Source: Casuarina equisetifolia (Eukaryota; Streptophyta; Magnoliopsida; Fagales; Casuarinaceae). From it: 64,000 bases of DNA. The position numbers and the translations under genes were made by a program. Shown piece after piece: positions 22,507 to 33,364 of this stretch. The notes beneath the pieces are model-generated. The model was not told the origin of the DNA, did no database searches, and saw only the letters and a list, made by a program, of their open reading frames with translations. The stretch is from positions 3,541,501 to 3,605,500 of the forward strand of contig CM052361.1 in assembly GCA_028551475.1 (NCBI GenBank), in the 5' to 3' direction. Positions within the stretch are counted from its first letter, which is position 1. Every line of letters starts with the position of its first letter.

Positions 22507-23229
22507 GAAGTTGAATATAATATGATGAAACAACAAACATTTTCTGCATTATTGTCTTGAGAATATATATATATATATATGTTAATATTGTGAAAACGAA
22601 CGGGAACCAAATGGCACAAACAAGCAAAGAAATCAAGCAAGAAAAGACAAAAAATTTGACCTTTCACCAAAAAAAAAAATAAAAAAAAAAAACAAAAACT
22701 TGAGTATAATATGACAAAACACAAACATATTCTGAATTATTGTCTTGAGAATATGTATATGTTAATGTTGTGAAAACAAATGGGAATCAAACGGCACAAA
22801 CAAGCAAAGAAATCAAGCAAGAAAAGACAAAACTTGAGCATAATTTGACAAAACACAAACATATTCTGCATTATTGTCTTGAGAATATGTATATGTTAAT
22901 GTTGTGAAAACGAACGGGAATCAAACGGCAAACACAAGCAAAGAAATCAAGCAAGAAAAGACAAAAACTTGAGCATAATATGACAAAATGCAAACATATT
23001 CTGCATTATTGTCTTGAGAATATGTATATGTTAATGTTGTGAAAATGAACGGGAATCAAACGGCACAAACAAGCAAAGAAATCAAGCAAGAAAAGACAAA
23101 CTTGAGCATAATATGACAAAACACAAACATATTCTGCATTATTGTCTTGAGAATATATATATGTTAATGTTGCGAAAATGAATGGGAACCAAACGGCACA
23201 AACAAACAAAGAAATCAAGCAAGAAAAGA
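22507..23229 (+). repeat. five-copy tandem repeat, period about 134 bp
   Basis: Copies start at about 22507, 22699, 22833, 22968 and 23101. Each has ACAAACATATTCTGCATTAT, then TTGTCTTGAGAATATG, GGGAATCAAACGGCACAAAC and AATCAAGCAAGAAAAGACAA in the same order. Spacing between copies 2 and 5 is 134, 135 and 133 bp. The first copy is more divergent and carries an extra A-rich stretch (22655-22697) and a longer AT run. No open frame is kept across copies. It lies about 700 bp upstream of U5. Confidence 0.95.
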
Positions 23230-24353
23230 TATACACAACTTGTTTACAACTCAAAGGCTACATCAATGGCCGGCCAGGTTAGTCTCACTTCTCCCCTTGT
23301 TTAATGACGAAAGTTTTCTCTTCATTGTGGTTTCTTTTGCTTGTTTGAACGTTTATGTCATCTTCTGTCATTCTCTTAGAAACTATTTACATGTCTTTAG
23401 GATTTCTGATTGTTGCCTTGTGGCTTCTACTGTGAGGAGTTTCGCTTCTGTATAGCAAATCCCATTGTCGCAAAAACTGAAGTCTTCGATACACCTAGTG
23501 GTTTCAGATTGGCCCATAAATTTAATGACATTTGCTAGCCAGAACCATCAAATACAGCTGAATGTCGGATTTGACCCATCGTTTGGTTTGATTTTATTCT
23601 TCCAACTTATTAGAAATCTCATTCCTACAACAAAGCCAACTCAACAATAAGTGATTTTTCTTCTTTATAAAGAAGATTCTTAAATAAGATTGAAGTAATA
23701 AGAGACTTTAGTCATACTATTCTTAACATATTTCTTTATAGTTTATACAACTTGCAACTTTATGCACAAGATGTGACTTTTTAAACTTGAATTCTAATAT
23801 TATGTTAAAAAATCTATTCTTATCCAAAAGTCCACTCAAGTGTAAGGGAGTATTTCTTTCCTTTGAAGAAGATTTTAATTATAATTTAGGCAATATGAAA
23901 CTTTTATAATGTAATTTTTATGACAAATAATATGGAGAGACTGATAATTATTGGTTCAAATTGATAAAGAGCTCATTCAAGATGAGTAAGCCCTTTAATG
24001 ATGGCTATTGTTAGAATAAATCCAAAGAGGAATGCGAGTGGTTAAAATAGAGGGTGCACCAGCGTGTGAAGCATTGGCAAGGTCATCATTATTTTTGGTT
24101 TGAATGTTACCGTAGTTTTTTGGCCAAACACATACGAAGTTCTAACATAATGCTGCCGCACTGTGAGTTGCCATAACGTTAGATTCTAGTAGTGATTATT
24201 GAATAATGCATATCTCTAATTCCTAAAAATGAAAAGGACAAAGGAAAAGGAAGAAAGCCAGGAGGCCAATTCTTCTATTTCCAGAGAAAGAGGAAGAAAG
24301 AAACATAACGAAAGGAAAAAACTCAAGCTTGAACCAAACATGGAAATAAAAGG
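23230..24353. other. spacer between the tandem repeat and U6
   Basis: No gene. The part 23440-24130 is a diverged duplicate of 10420-11110, 3' of U3's neighbourhood. The A-rich stretch at about 24230-24330 is the common 3' flank of UGT copies. Confidence 0.5.
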
Positions 24354-24613
24354 CTATACCTAAGCCACTCAATGAAGTTCTTCAGATTTTTGTCGGAGGA
24401 GCTGCCTTCTTTTACATTGCTTGAAACTATTTCCTGGAGATCCAAAGCCCTGAATTTTTCGTCACCAAGCAAATTCTTCACCTTTCTCTTGATCTCTCCT
24501 CGTTTAATAATCCCTATTTCCTCTCAGTTGAACTTCAAACCAATCTTCCAAACGTCGCAAATGTAGCTTTGACTAATAAATTGATCAACAAGGTAAGGCC
24601 AGCACAAGAAAGG
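24354..24613 (-). pseudogene. U6: UGT83A1-like exon 2, 3' end, left of Copia-2
   Basis: The minus strand matches the last 85 codons of UGT exon 2, including the CDIWK-like and LYQ-type residues after the PSPG box. About 6 bases are missing around the DEKF region (24447-24457), and the usual stop after EWL is gone. It is cut at AAAGG (24609-24613) by Copia-2; the other part of the exon is at 30549-31169. Confidence 0.87.
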
Positions 24614-24870
24614 TTTAAGAAATGAAACTGTATGAAGGTAAAGGGATGAACGCATAATCCAACCAAGAACACGATTTTCTTTATACTTGCTTAAAAAACA
24701 AACTGTACAGAATACAAAAGGAAATAGGCACCGATGGAGGAGCTGGTGCCCACGAATGGGCTAGATTTAACCTAGCCCACTTTACCAATAAACGGGCCTA
24801 AGGCCCTAAATACAATAATAAAGAATAAGGGCCTAAAACCCATGACACCTAAATAATACAAATATTAACA
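24614..24870 (-). repeat. Copia-2 3' LTR
   Basis: Bounded on the left by the host duplication and on the right by a polypurine tract, which reads GGGGG after GAA on the minus strand at about 24871-24880. In element sense it starts TGTTAATATTTG. No second copy of this sequence exists at the other end of the element. Confidence 0.75.
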
Positions 24871-24877
24871 ACCCCCT

Positions 24878-25585
24878 TCAAGCTGGTGATTTGTACACGT
24901 CAAATACACCAAGCTTGGAAAGAAGATAATTGTGCTGTTTACTATCCAAAGCTTTGGTTAACAAATTTGCAGGCTGATCAGTGGTCCGAATACTACGAGT
25001 CTGAATTAACCCCCGTTGTTGTTTTTCACGAATAAAGTAACAATCGATCTCAATATGTTTAGTGCTCTTATGAAAGATAGGATTGTTTGTAATGTGAACA
25101 ACCGCTTCATTATCACAATAAAAAGGAGTAGGCTGAGGAACAATCACCCATAAATCTTCAAGAAGACCAAATAACCAAACTATTTCACAAACAACTGTGG
25201 CCATGGCTCGATATTCTACCTCAGAAGACGATTTAGAAATTGTAGCTTGTTTCTTGGTCCGCCAAGAAATCAAGGAACCATCGAGCTTGATGCAAAAACC
25301 TGTGAGAGAACGATGTGACATAGGACAAATTGGCCAATCAGAGTCACAAAAACTTGTCAACTAAAAGTCCTTCTTGGAAGGCAAGAAGATCCCTAAGCCC
25401 GGAGTGCCTTTTAGATACTGAACAATCTTAAGAGCCATGTCCATGTGAAAAGATTTGGGAGCATGCATGAACTGACTGAGGACCTGAATGGGATAGTTAA
25501 TGTCCAATCGGGTATGTGTGAGGTAGATTAGATGTCTAAGAAGTTGCTGATAAGGAGCTAAATCAGTTAGGAGAGGATCATCCAT
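24878..25585 (-). pseudogene. Copia-2 RT tail and RNase H
   Basis: Two frames: 25361-25585 has the RT connection (LRHLIYLTHTRLDINYPIQV) and 24878-25360 has RNase H with SSSEVEYRAMATVVCEIVWL and KHIEIDCYFIREK. A stop at about 25361 splits them. The frame ends just before the polypurine tract. Confidence 0.9.
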
Positions 25586-25609
25586 AGAGACTAAGGCACT
25601 CTTATTAAA

Positions 25610-26571
25610 TTATGAAGAAGTAATCTTCAGATTTTGATCCATGGGAATCTTACAAGGTCTAGCTCTTGAAAGTCCTTCTTGTGAAACTAACTCCAAGGCA
25701 TACTTGTGTTGACTGAGACAAATAACGCTCTCGGACCGCGCAATCTCAATTTCAAGAAAATATTTAGCTGGACCCAAATCTTTCATGTGGAATCGAGAGG
25801 AGAGGTGAGATTTCACCTGCGCTATAGCTAACTCACTATTACTGATAATCAACATATCATCAACATACAACAAAACTGCAACAACAGTGGAGTGACGCCG
25901 GAGTGCAAAGAGAGCGTAATCATGCCAAGACTGTTGGAAACCAGCTTCGAGGAGAGCAGTTGTAAATTTGGCGTACCATTGCCTTGAGGCTTGCTTAAGT
26001 CCATAAATAGATTTAAGTAAACGACAAACCTTAGGCATAGCTGAAGGGGAGGTCCTGAGCCTTGGAGGTAGAGACATGTATACATTTTCATGCAAGTCAC
26101 CATGGAGAAATGCATTATGAACATCCATATGATGAAGTGGCCAATGAAACATAGAGGCTAAATACATGATGCAGCGAACCTTACCATTTTAGCCACTAGG
26201 GAAAAGGTTTCTTCATAATCAATGCCATAATGCTGAGTAAAACCTTTAGCTACAAGACGAGCCTTATACCTCTTAATAGATCCATCTGCACGGTACTTGA
26301 TTTTGTAAACCCATCTACAACCAATTGGCTTACAACCCGGGGGCAAAGTGACCAACATCCAAGTTTTATTAGCTTCCAAGGCATGAAGTTTAGTGGTCAT
26401 AGCATCGATCCAGCGAGGATTTTGAATTGCCTCATGATAATAACGTGGTTCCTGAATAGAAGAGATGGAGGCAATAAAAGCACGATGGGTAGGAGACAAA
26501 TTGTCTAGAGTGACAAAGTTTGAGATGCAATATGGGATATTACGAGGACTTATAGGATTGACGGTGGTCAC
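25610..26571 (-). pseudogene. Copia-2 reverse transcriptase
   Basis: Frames 26158-26571 and 25610-26167 overlap and together cover copia [22 protein letters not shown], then DVHNAFLHGDLHENVYM, YGLKQASRQWYAK, and the catalytic YVDD in LLYVDDMLIISN. A frame shift near 26160 separates the finger region from the palm. Confidence 0.92.
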
Positions 26572-26967
26572 ATGATTGCAGTGATAGTTTTGGGTCCAAA
26601 TGGGTGGTTTAGGTTCTCATTGGGAACATCAAACAAGGGGAGTGGGAGTAGCGGGAATGACCACTGTGGAAGTATCGGCAATGGGTAAACTGGCTGAGAT
26701 GACTGTCAGAGTGGGTTCCACAGTGGGGGAACACACAACATTAACACCTGAGGGAATGAGGAAAGGAACAGAGGTAGAAGGTGAAGAAGGTGAGGAGGTA
26801 TCTGGGGAAGTAGCGAGAAAAGGTATGTCAGTGGGAACAGGGTTAGGGACAGACTAGGGACTAACTAGTGGAACTGAAGGACTCAGATTTAAGGAAAGAA
26901 AAGACTGGTCTTCAACAAGTGAAGGTGCTGAAGGGGAGGATAAAAGTTGAGAGAAAGGGAAAATAGA

Positions 26968-27504
26968 CTAATGAAAAACATCTTTGACAACTAAGAAAGT
27001 ATGGGTAGTAAGATCAAGAACTTGATAACCCTTTTGAGACAAAGGGTACCCCATAAACACACAAGCCATAGCATGTAGGGCAAACTTATCTCCATGTGGA
27101 ACAACTGCAGCATAACAAAGACACCCAAAAACTTGAAGATGAGATATACATGGAGGTTTACCAAAGAGGATATCAAATGGTGTTTTCCCATCTAAGACAG
27201 GTGTAGGAAGGCGGTTTATAATATGAGTGGCAGTCAAGATACATTCTCCCCAATATCGTACTAGAATATCAACCTAAAATCATAAAGCACGCGTAACATC
27301 GAGAATGTGTTGATGTTTGCACTCAACGACACCATTTTGCTGAGGCGTGTAAACATAAGAACTCTCATGATGAACTCCACAAAGCTCAAGAAAGGAGATA
27401 CACTTATGACTAAAAAATTCTAAGCCATTATTAGAGTAGACTCTACGAACATGAGAACGAAATTGGGTTTTAACCATGGCAAAAAAGGAATGCAAGAAAA
27501 GCAA
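26968..27504 (-). pseudogene. Copia-2 integrase (core end and C-terminal part)
   Basis: Frame 27280-27504 shows the end of the catalytic core (VYSNNGLEFFSHK, where the usual Asp of SDNG is Asn, then YVYTPQQNGVVECKHQHIL). Frame 26968-27237 shows the region with IINRLPTPVLDGKTPFDIL and VFGCLCYA. The catalytic replacement and stops mean that it is not functional. Between it and RT (26600-26960) is a low-complexity linker, antisense to a Gly-rich open frame on the plus strand. Confidence 0.88.
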
Positions 27505-27779
27505 AGCTTAACTATTGTAACGCAGAAGAAACACCCAGGTCCCATGGGAGAAATCATCAACAATTGTCAAAAAATAACAAGAGCCATCATGATTAGGTGT
27601 TCAATGTGGTCCCCATATATCAACATATACCAATTCAAAAATAAAACTAGTAGTAGATGTGCTAGTAGGAAAAGGTAGACGTGTCTATTTAGCTAAAGGA
27701 CAAATAGGACAAAAAATATTAGAAGATTTATAACACGAAGAATGACCAAAACGACAATGCTAAAGAGTGTCTTTAGTAC

Positions 27780-28214
27780 TTAAAACATCATTCTTAAACA
27801 TAGAGTACTGACAAGCATTAGCTCTCTTAGGAGTATTACAGACAAAAGTTTTGATAATGGAAGAAAAAAATCTGCTGTGGCATTCGTCGGTGACACTAGA
27901 TGATAAAGACGACACTCAGCCCTACCCAGCCCCAATACTGTCCCAGTCAAACAGTCTTGGAAGAAACAAAAATGTGTGTAAAAGGTGACTAGATAAGAAC
28001 TGTCATGGGTAAATTTGGCAACTGATAGAAGTTTGCATTTAAAGGAAGGCACATACAACATGTCATAAAGTATGATAGAGGGAGAGATATGAACAGTGCC
28101 AATGTGAGTGACAGCCACATTTCTATTATCAGGCAATGTAACAGAAATGGGGTTCGATGCATATGACTTGATGTTTTCCATACATGTGAGATCGCAGGTA
28201 ATATGATTATTCAC
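27780..28214 (-). pseudogene. Copia-2 protease and pre-integrase region
   Basis: The frame begins just after the protease motif; DSGVNNHITCDL is visible with a stop before it near 28245. It runs through ILYDMLYVPSFKCKLLSVAK to the pre-integrase region, where the frame is lost. Confidence 0.85.
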
Positions 28215-28342
28215 CCCAGAATCAATAAGCCAATCAGAAGTATATTAATTTGACAAAGGAGAAATAGTACCTCTGTAGAAATAGTACCTGCAAAAGTCCC
28301 AGTGGGCTTAAAAGGTCTAAATCGACTGAGAAGTTGAGCAAC

Positions 28343-29497
28343 CTACTGATATTGCTTGAGTGATAGACTCTGACCAGCTGGTCTAGTTACCTCAACTGAT
28401 GTCGCACTGCTTACAGGAAGAGGAGATGGTGAAGATCGATCCTCAGAATCAGTACCAACTGCATGAACTGTGCGAGTGCCTCCCTTTTTCTGATTCCTAG
28501 GCCCAGTAGAAGAAGACCTAGTAAAAGGGGGCCTAGTAGAGGAAGGCCTAGCAGAAGGAGACCTATCAGGAAATCCAATCAACTGATAATACCTATCCTT
28601 GGTGTGTCCAAAACATTTACAATGATCACAGAAAAAAGGAGACATTCCTTGTCCAGGTCCAGCAGAGGAAGATGATATGGAATAACCGATAGTAGTTGAC
28701 ATACTATCTCTATGATTGTTTCCAAACCCTCTTCTAGATGATAAGGGAGTCATAACACTAAAGGCTTGCAAATCAGTTCGCTCACTATCAACATGTAAAT
28801 TGCGTTGGTGCTCCTCATTAACAATTTGCTGAAAGACCTCATCAAGAGATAGCACAGAACTACGAGAAGTAATATTACTCCTCACTGTGGCATAAGTAGA
28901 CTCAAGGCCAAGTAGAAAATGCATAACATGCCTAGTCTCTTGTTGTTTTGCTATAAGGGCAGGAAAATTACATATGCACTTGTTGCAGGTACATTGTGCC
29001 ATAGTTAAACACTTATCCAGCTCTGCCCACAAATCAGAAAGACGAGCAAAATATTTAGCAACGGGCTCATGAGGTTGTTGTTTCACCGCTATAATTTGTT
29101 GCTCTAAATCATATTGACGTGTCGCAGTGATCTGAGAATACCTCATCTCAAGTAGTTTCCAAGCAACAGAAGCATTAGGACAATGAGAAATAGCATTGGC
29201 AATTTCAATAGATACAGAATTCATCAACCAAGAAAGCACAATCAAATTGCATTTATTCCATAAACCAACATAGGGATCACTATCAACAGGCCTAGGGAAT
29301 TTACCAGTGATAAGATCAAGCTTATCTTTAGATCCAAGTGCAATGAGCATTTTCTTTTTCCAAGTAAAGTAATCTGCAGGACCTGTAAGTAATTGAGGGA
29401 CTAAAATGGCTGTAGAGACATCTCTAGGGGCCAAAAGCAAAGGAACCAGAACTGAAGTGGGAGTGCCAGTCAAGGGAGTTTCTGAACCAGAACTCAT
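28343..29497 (-). pseudogene. Copia-2 gag
   Basis: This is the longest open frame of the element, 384 codons from ATG at 29497. It carries the gag segment ADYFTWKKKMLIALGSKDKL, the helix-rich UBN2-type core around WKLLEMRYSQITATRQYDLE, and a zinc knuckle CDHCKCFGHTKDRY in which the last Cys is Tyr. A run of Pro-Ser-Thr repeats follows. Gag packages the element RNA; the knuckle change suggests weakened RNA binding. Confidence 0.9.
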
Positions 29498-29854
29498 AAT
29501 GACAGAACTATTATCTGGTGTGAGAGAAAATTGTGTCTTCGCTAGAACTAAGAAGAACGAATCTGTGGGAATGAAAAAATAGTGCCGTATAAGGAGAAAA
29601 GGGAACTAGGACTACAAACCGGGTTGTAAGTGTAGAGGATGACTATTATTAGGAAGAAAAATGGTAAGACAATGTTCACTATGCCAGAAAAGGCTAGAAA
29701 AGCGTCGACGGAGATGAAAGGAGGTCGGAGAACACCTCTGTGAGGAAAATGGTGCCATTTTGTGGCTTTCGTGAATGGGGGTAGAAGACTGAGTGAAGAA
29801 CGAAAATACACCGTTTTAAGAGAACGATGAGTTTGAACACGAGAACGAAACGCC

Positions 29855-30055
29855 CCGTTTAAATAAAACGAAAATGCACCGTTTAACTAAAAAGGAAACA
29901 CACCATTTAAATAAAAGGTGGAACGCACCGTTTAAATAAAAGGTGAAACGCACCGTTTAAATAAAAGGTGAAATGCATCATTTAAATAAAAGGTGAAATG
30001 CACTGTTTAAATGAACTAGAAAACGCACCGTTTAAATAAAACAGTGTTAAGCAAA
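29855..30055 (+). repeat. tandem repeat in Copia-2 leader, about 27-bp unit
   Basis: Seven or eight imperfect units containing CACCGTTTAAATAAAAGGTG or close variants (AACGCACCGTTTAAATAAAA). They lie in the untranslated leader between the primer binding site and gag. TTTAAA in each unit is itself a palindrome. Confidence 0.9.
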
Positions 30056-30406
30056 AAACACCGTTTTCACTTAAGAGAAATGAGGTGTTTTGAAAAGGGC
30101 AAAATGCATGTTTTAAAAACAAGTTTAGGAAACTAGAAAAAAACCTAACAGATTAAAACGTAGTAGAAAAAAAAGAACGTGAAGAACACGAAGAATAGAC
30201 CGAAAGAGGAGAAACTCGATGTGGACTCGAAAGGCATGAAAGACCAATCGAAAGAATGATCGATACACAGATCAAACTTTCCAAACAAAGAAAACTGAAA
30301 AAAAGAAGCAAGGAAATAACAACAGCTTTTAAACCAGAAAAGAAAAAAGGGAACGGGTTATGAAAGAAGAGAAGAACATACTCGATATTGCAAAAATCCC
30401 AACCTA

Positions 30407-30420
30407 GCTCATTGATACCA
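30407..30420 (-). other. Copia-2 primer binding site
   Basis: The minus strand reads TGGTATCAATGAGC, close to the initiator methionine tRNA complement, directly following the short 5' terminal segment. Confidence 0.75.
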
Positions 30421-30548
30421 TCGAAGAAATTACTTGGGCCCTTAAAACCCAACAACTGAGTAATAGGGATTATCCAACTGAACCTTATAAGGCACACAAC
30501 AACCAACCACGGTTCCGGTGTGGGACACCAAACCAACTCATCTCAACA
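30421..30548 (-). repeat. Copia-2 5' terminal segment (short LTR-like)
   Basis: About 128 bp between the primer binding site and the AAAGG duplication. In element sense it starts TGTTGAGATGAG and carries TTATAAGG and GGGTTTTAAGGGCCCAAG before the primer binding site. It is in the place of a 5' LTR but does not match the 257-bp 3' LTR beyond short motifs. Confidence 0.65.
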
Positions 30549-31169
30549 AAAGGAACCCCATTGCTTACCCCTTTATTGTTGAGTTCCAATCGCAATGGCT
30601 CAAGAAGCAAGCGATGGAAGGATGACTGAGAACTTTCTGCTGAGGTGCCCAGCCAACAATCTGTCCCCGACTGGCTATTCTTTCTAGAAACCCTTTACGG
30701 TAGGCATCATTATGTCCTTGGGTGGTGTTTGGCCTCACAACCTACAAGAAAGCTTTGTTTGATAGTTCAAGGCCAAAAACCAATTCTCAGAACTGGGTTT
30801 GGTTAAAAATCGTGAAGCTGCCAAATGCAACATGTATGACTGAGTGGTGTGGTTGTTGACTGAGCCATTCTAAGCAAAGTGTTGTCTTTTTGCCAGAAGT
30901 TCCCTACTGAACTTCCACCCTGGTTGCTTGCCAAAAGTGGGCTGATTGGTATAATCTCTGGAACCGTGCTGGAGCAGCTAGCTCAAGGTCGTAAATAGAG
31001 TTGCAGATCACCTGGTCTGCGATTTGCAAGTATTGGTTATCTCTAACAGAGCGTTTTAAAAAAAAAATTTGGGTGGTTAAATCACAAACACAAGTCCAAA
31101 CAAAGTTCTTTGTTCTCATCGTGAACATGTTTGGTGCCAAGTGGATAATGCATTCTCCATTTGATGTTC
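30549..31169 (-). pseudogene. U6: UGT83A1-like exon 2, 5' part, right of Copia-2
   Basis: This is the rest of exon 2 from the acceptor (GTAG then GAACATC at 31169) to the PSPG box at about 30570-30670 (SHCDWNST-like region recognisable). TAG replaces the Trp of FLWVV at 30742-30744, and indels break the frame near 30960. No exon 1 follows: the intron-like sequence 31170-31480 passes straight into the 3' flank of U7, so exon 1 has been deleted. Confidence 0.88.
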
Positions 31170-31735
31170 CTACAAAAATAAAAAACAAAATTTCTTTTAT
31201 AAAAATGGAAGAGAGGGATCGTTGGGGCTTCCTATAGTCGAACTCCTTGCATTGGCACTATTGTGATTGGAAAAGACAATTGGTTGTATAAGCCTTGTAG
31301 AGGGATGTACAACTGTTGATTGAATTGGAAAAATAATTTTCAGAAGGGACAAGCTGAATAAAGAGAATTACCACGGCTAACATCTACATATATTTTGTTT
31401 GTTTCTCAGTGTACGTGTTGAACTTCCGCTATTCTTATTTGTAGGTTGCTTCTATGTTTGTCCCACTTTGATGGTTGGTAGAACGATACGATTAGAGAAA
31501 TCACAAGACGAATAAAGAAACCAAGAAGCCCATTTTTTTTCTTTTATGGAAAGGTAAGTTTGTATTAATAAAATTTAATATATAAAAGCATAAGAACACA
31601 TTCTAACATTAGAAGAATCATAATTATTTTATTTCTTGAAAGAAATAAAGAAATAAAGAAATAAAGAAACTTAGTGAAAGGAACGAACTCAAGCAAGTAT
31701 TGAACATGAAAATAAAAGAACTATGCTTTAAGCCA
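31170..31735. other. U6 intron remnant fused to U7 3' flank
   Basis: No gene. 31210-31470 resembles the left half of the U3 intron (12640-13040). From about 31500 it is A-rich 3' flank of U7, with a short AAAGAAATAAAG repeat at about 31635-31672. Confidence 0.5.
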
Positions 31736-31960
31736 CTTTCGTTGTTGAAATTTTTGTTAGAGCAGCCACCTTTGTCGTTGCTTGAAACTATTTCATAGAG
31801 ATTCAAAGCCATCGCTTTGAAGTTTTTGTCACCAAGCAATTTCTCCAACCTTCCCTTGATCTCTCCTTGTGTGACAATCTCTCTTTCATCTCGGTTAAAC
31901 TTCACTCCAACCTTCCAAACATCACAAATATAGCTCTCATTGGAAAGCTACTCAGCAAAG
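31736..31960 (-). pseudogene. U7: UGT83A1-like exon 2, 3' end, left of the Gypsy element
   Basis: Encodes the C-terminal region of the enzyme in a degraded form (KVGVKFNRDEREIVTQGEIK, then EKLLGDKNFKAMALNL). Bases are missing in the last helix and the EWL end is damaged. It is cut at CAAAG (31956-31960) by the Gypsy element; the exon continues at 41830. Confidence 0.87.
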
Positions 31961-33364
31961 TGTTCGGTGAAATTTAGATGCAAGTGAACATGTCGAACAA
32001 GTAATATAATGATGAGAAAAGTATCATCCCACGAAGATTGGTGAATACTGAACTAATTAAGTACTAATGATGAATTAATCCTAAAATTTATCTAGCAAAT
32101 CAAAATATTGTTGAAGATGAATTAAAATTTAAAATTTCTAAAATGAAAACTCAATACTAATTAAATTGGATCCAAGTAAGAAAAATCAAGATGAGACACA
32201 TGTTAGAGCTTCCAATTTCACCATAACTACTAGATATGAATTTTCATAGTTTATGCCTGCAAGAATGATATTATCTATGTGATGGCGGAATTTTCTAATT
32301 TATTTACTATCCTATGTCTAGGTATAGTAAACCTATTTAGTTCATTAATTCACTATATCTCTATATGTGAATTGAAACAAACCAAATGCATTAAGATTTA
32401 TAAATATTCCTGGTTTACAATAAATCTTTCGATCATCTTATCACCAAAAGCCACACAAATAACATGGTATATGTCTATCCACATTTAATTCATGGTTATA
32501 TATTATAAGAAGCAATTGCATATTATTACCTTTCAGTCTCTAACATGCACATCAAATCATTCAAGTGGTGGCCAATCACTTAAAAGCATTAAGCATAATA
32601 ATATATAACTCATATAAATAAACTATCTTACAAAACATAAAAACTTATAGGATTCACATCATCATAGTTAGGCTACATCTTCGCTCTAACAAAAGAAGTT
32701 TAGAACAAAATGAAATAATGAGGAAGAACAATAATAAAAAACAAAGAAGGCATCTTGAATCCAAGAACAAGAAGTCAATCACCCTTTTTGTCTTCTCTTC
32801 AAGAAATCTTGAATTCTTGGCCTCTCTCTTGAGTTGAATCTTGAATTCTTGGCCTCTCTCTTGAGTTGTGTTTAATTTCCTCCTTGGTTTCAGCGGCACC
32901 TTCTTTTCTCTCTCTCTTCTCCCCCTTCTTTTCTTCCTTATGCAGTGGTCCTCCTTTATATAGGGTCTAGGATCTAGAACTTTCTTCTTATCTTAAAAGA
33001 ATTGGGTTTTGGATTCCTAATACAATTAGGTTTTAGAGTTCTATATTAATTAAGCTTTGGACTCCTAATAAGACTAGGTTTTCTAATTATTTTAAAAAAC
33101 CAATAACAATAAAAATCTAATAACAATCATCCAAAGCCCAAGCCTAAGCCTATTTTGATTTCCTTTACCTTGATAATTTGACCATCTTCTGCCATATAAT
33201 AAGTACCAGGTTCTCCATGCTTGTCCTTTTTCTTCATGCCTCCTTATGCTACATAAACAAGACAAATTTAAGTAAATAAAGAGGAATTCAAATATTTTCT
33301 CACAAGCATTAGATAATTAATTATTTAAATTAGGTAAAATAACTCTATAAAAATAGAGTTATCA
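31961..33364 (-). repeat. Gypsy element 3' LTR
   Basis: 1404-bp direct repeat of 40452-41829, starting TGTTCGG and ending GTTATCA on the plus strand. It is followed by a polypurine tract complement (ACACCCCCAAAC). A tandem duplication of about 30 bp around TTGAATTCTTGGCCTCTCTC (32810-32868) explains most of the length difference from the other LTR. Confidence 0.95.

Larger units (their letters stand above)
24614..30548 (-). mobile_element. Copia-2: Ty1/copia element inserted in U6 exon 2
   Basis: This is a 5.9-kb insertion in minus orientation flanked by the 5-bp duplication AAAGG (24609-24613 and 30549-30553). UGT exon 2 continues in register on both sides. From right to left it has a short 5' LTR, a primer binding site, a long leader with tandem repeats, gag, protease, integrase, RT and RNase H, a polypurine tract and a 3' LTR. 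The 5' terminal segment (about 128 bp) and the 3' LTR (about 257 bp) do not align, although both start TGTT and end near TTTCTT. Pol is interrupted by stops, so the copy is inactive. Confidence 0.92.

Noticed and set aside
22507-23229. CRISPR-like array
   Set aside because: The repeat unit is about 134 bp with no short-repeat and unique-spacer structure, and the DNA is clearly from a plant. It is a minisatellite.
26600-26857. Plus-strand Gly- and Glu-rich frame of 85 codons
   Set aside because: It is antisense to the low-complexity Pro-, Ser- and Thr-rich linker of Copia-2 pol and has no sign of independent coding.
32279-32488. Plus-strand frame of about 69 codons, also at 40771-40980 and 43485-43706
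   Set aside because: The three frames are similar only because they lie at the same place in three LTRs of one Gypsy family. They run antisense to the element and have no motif.
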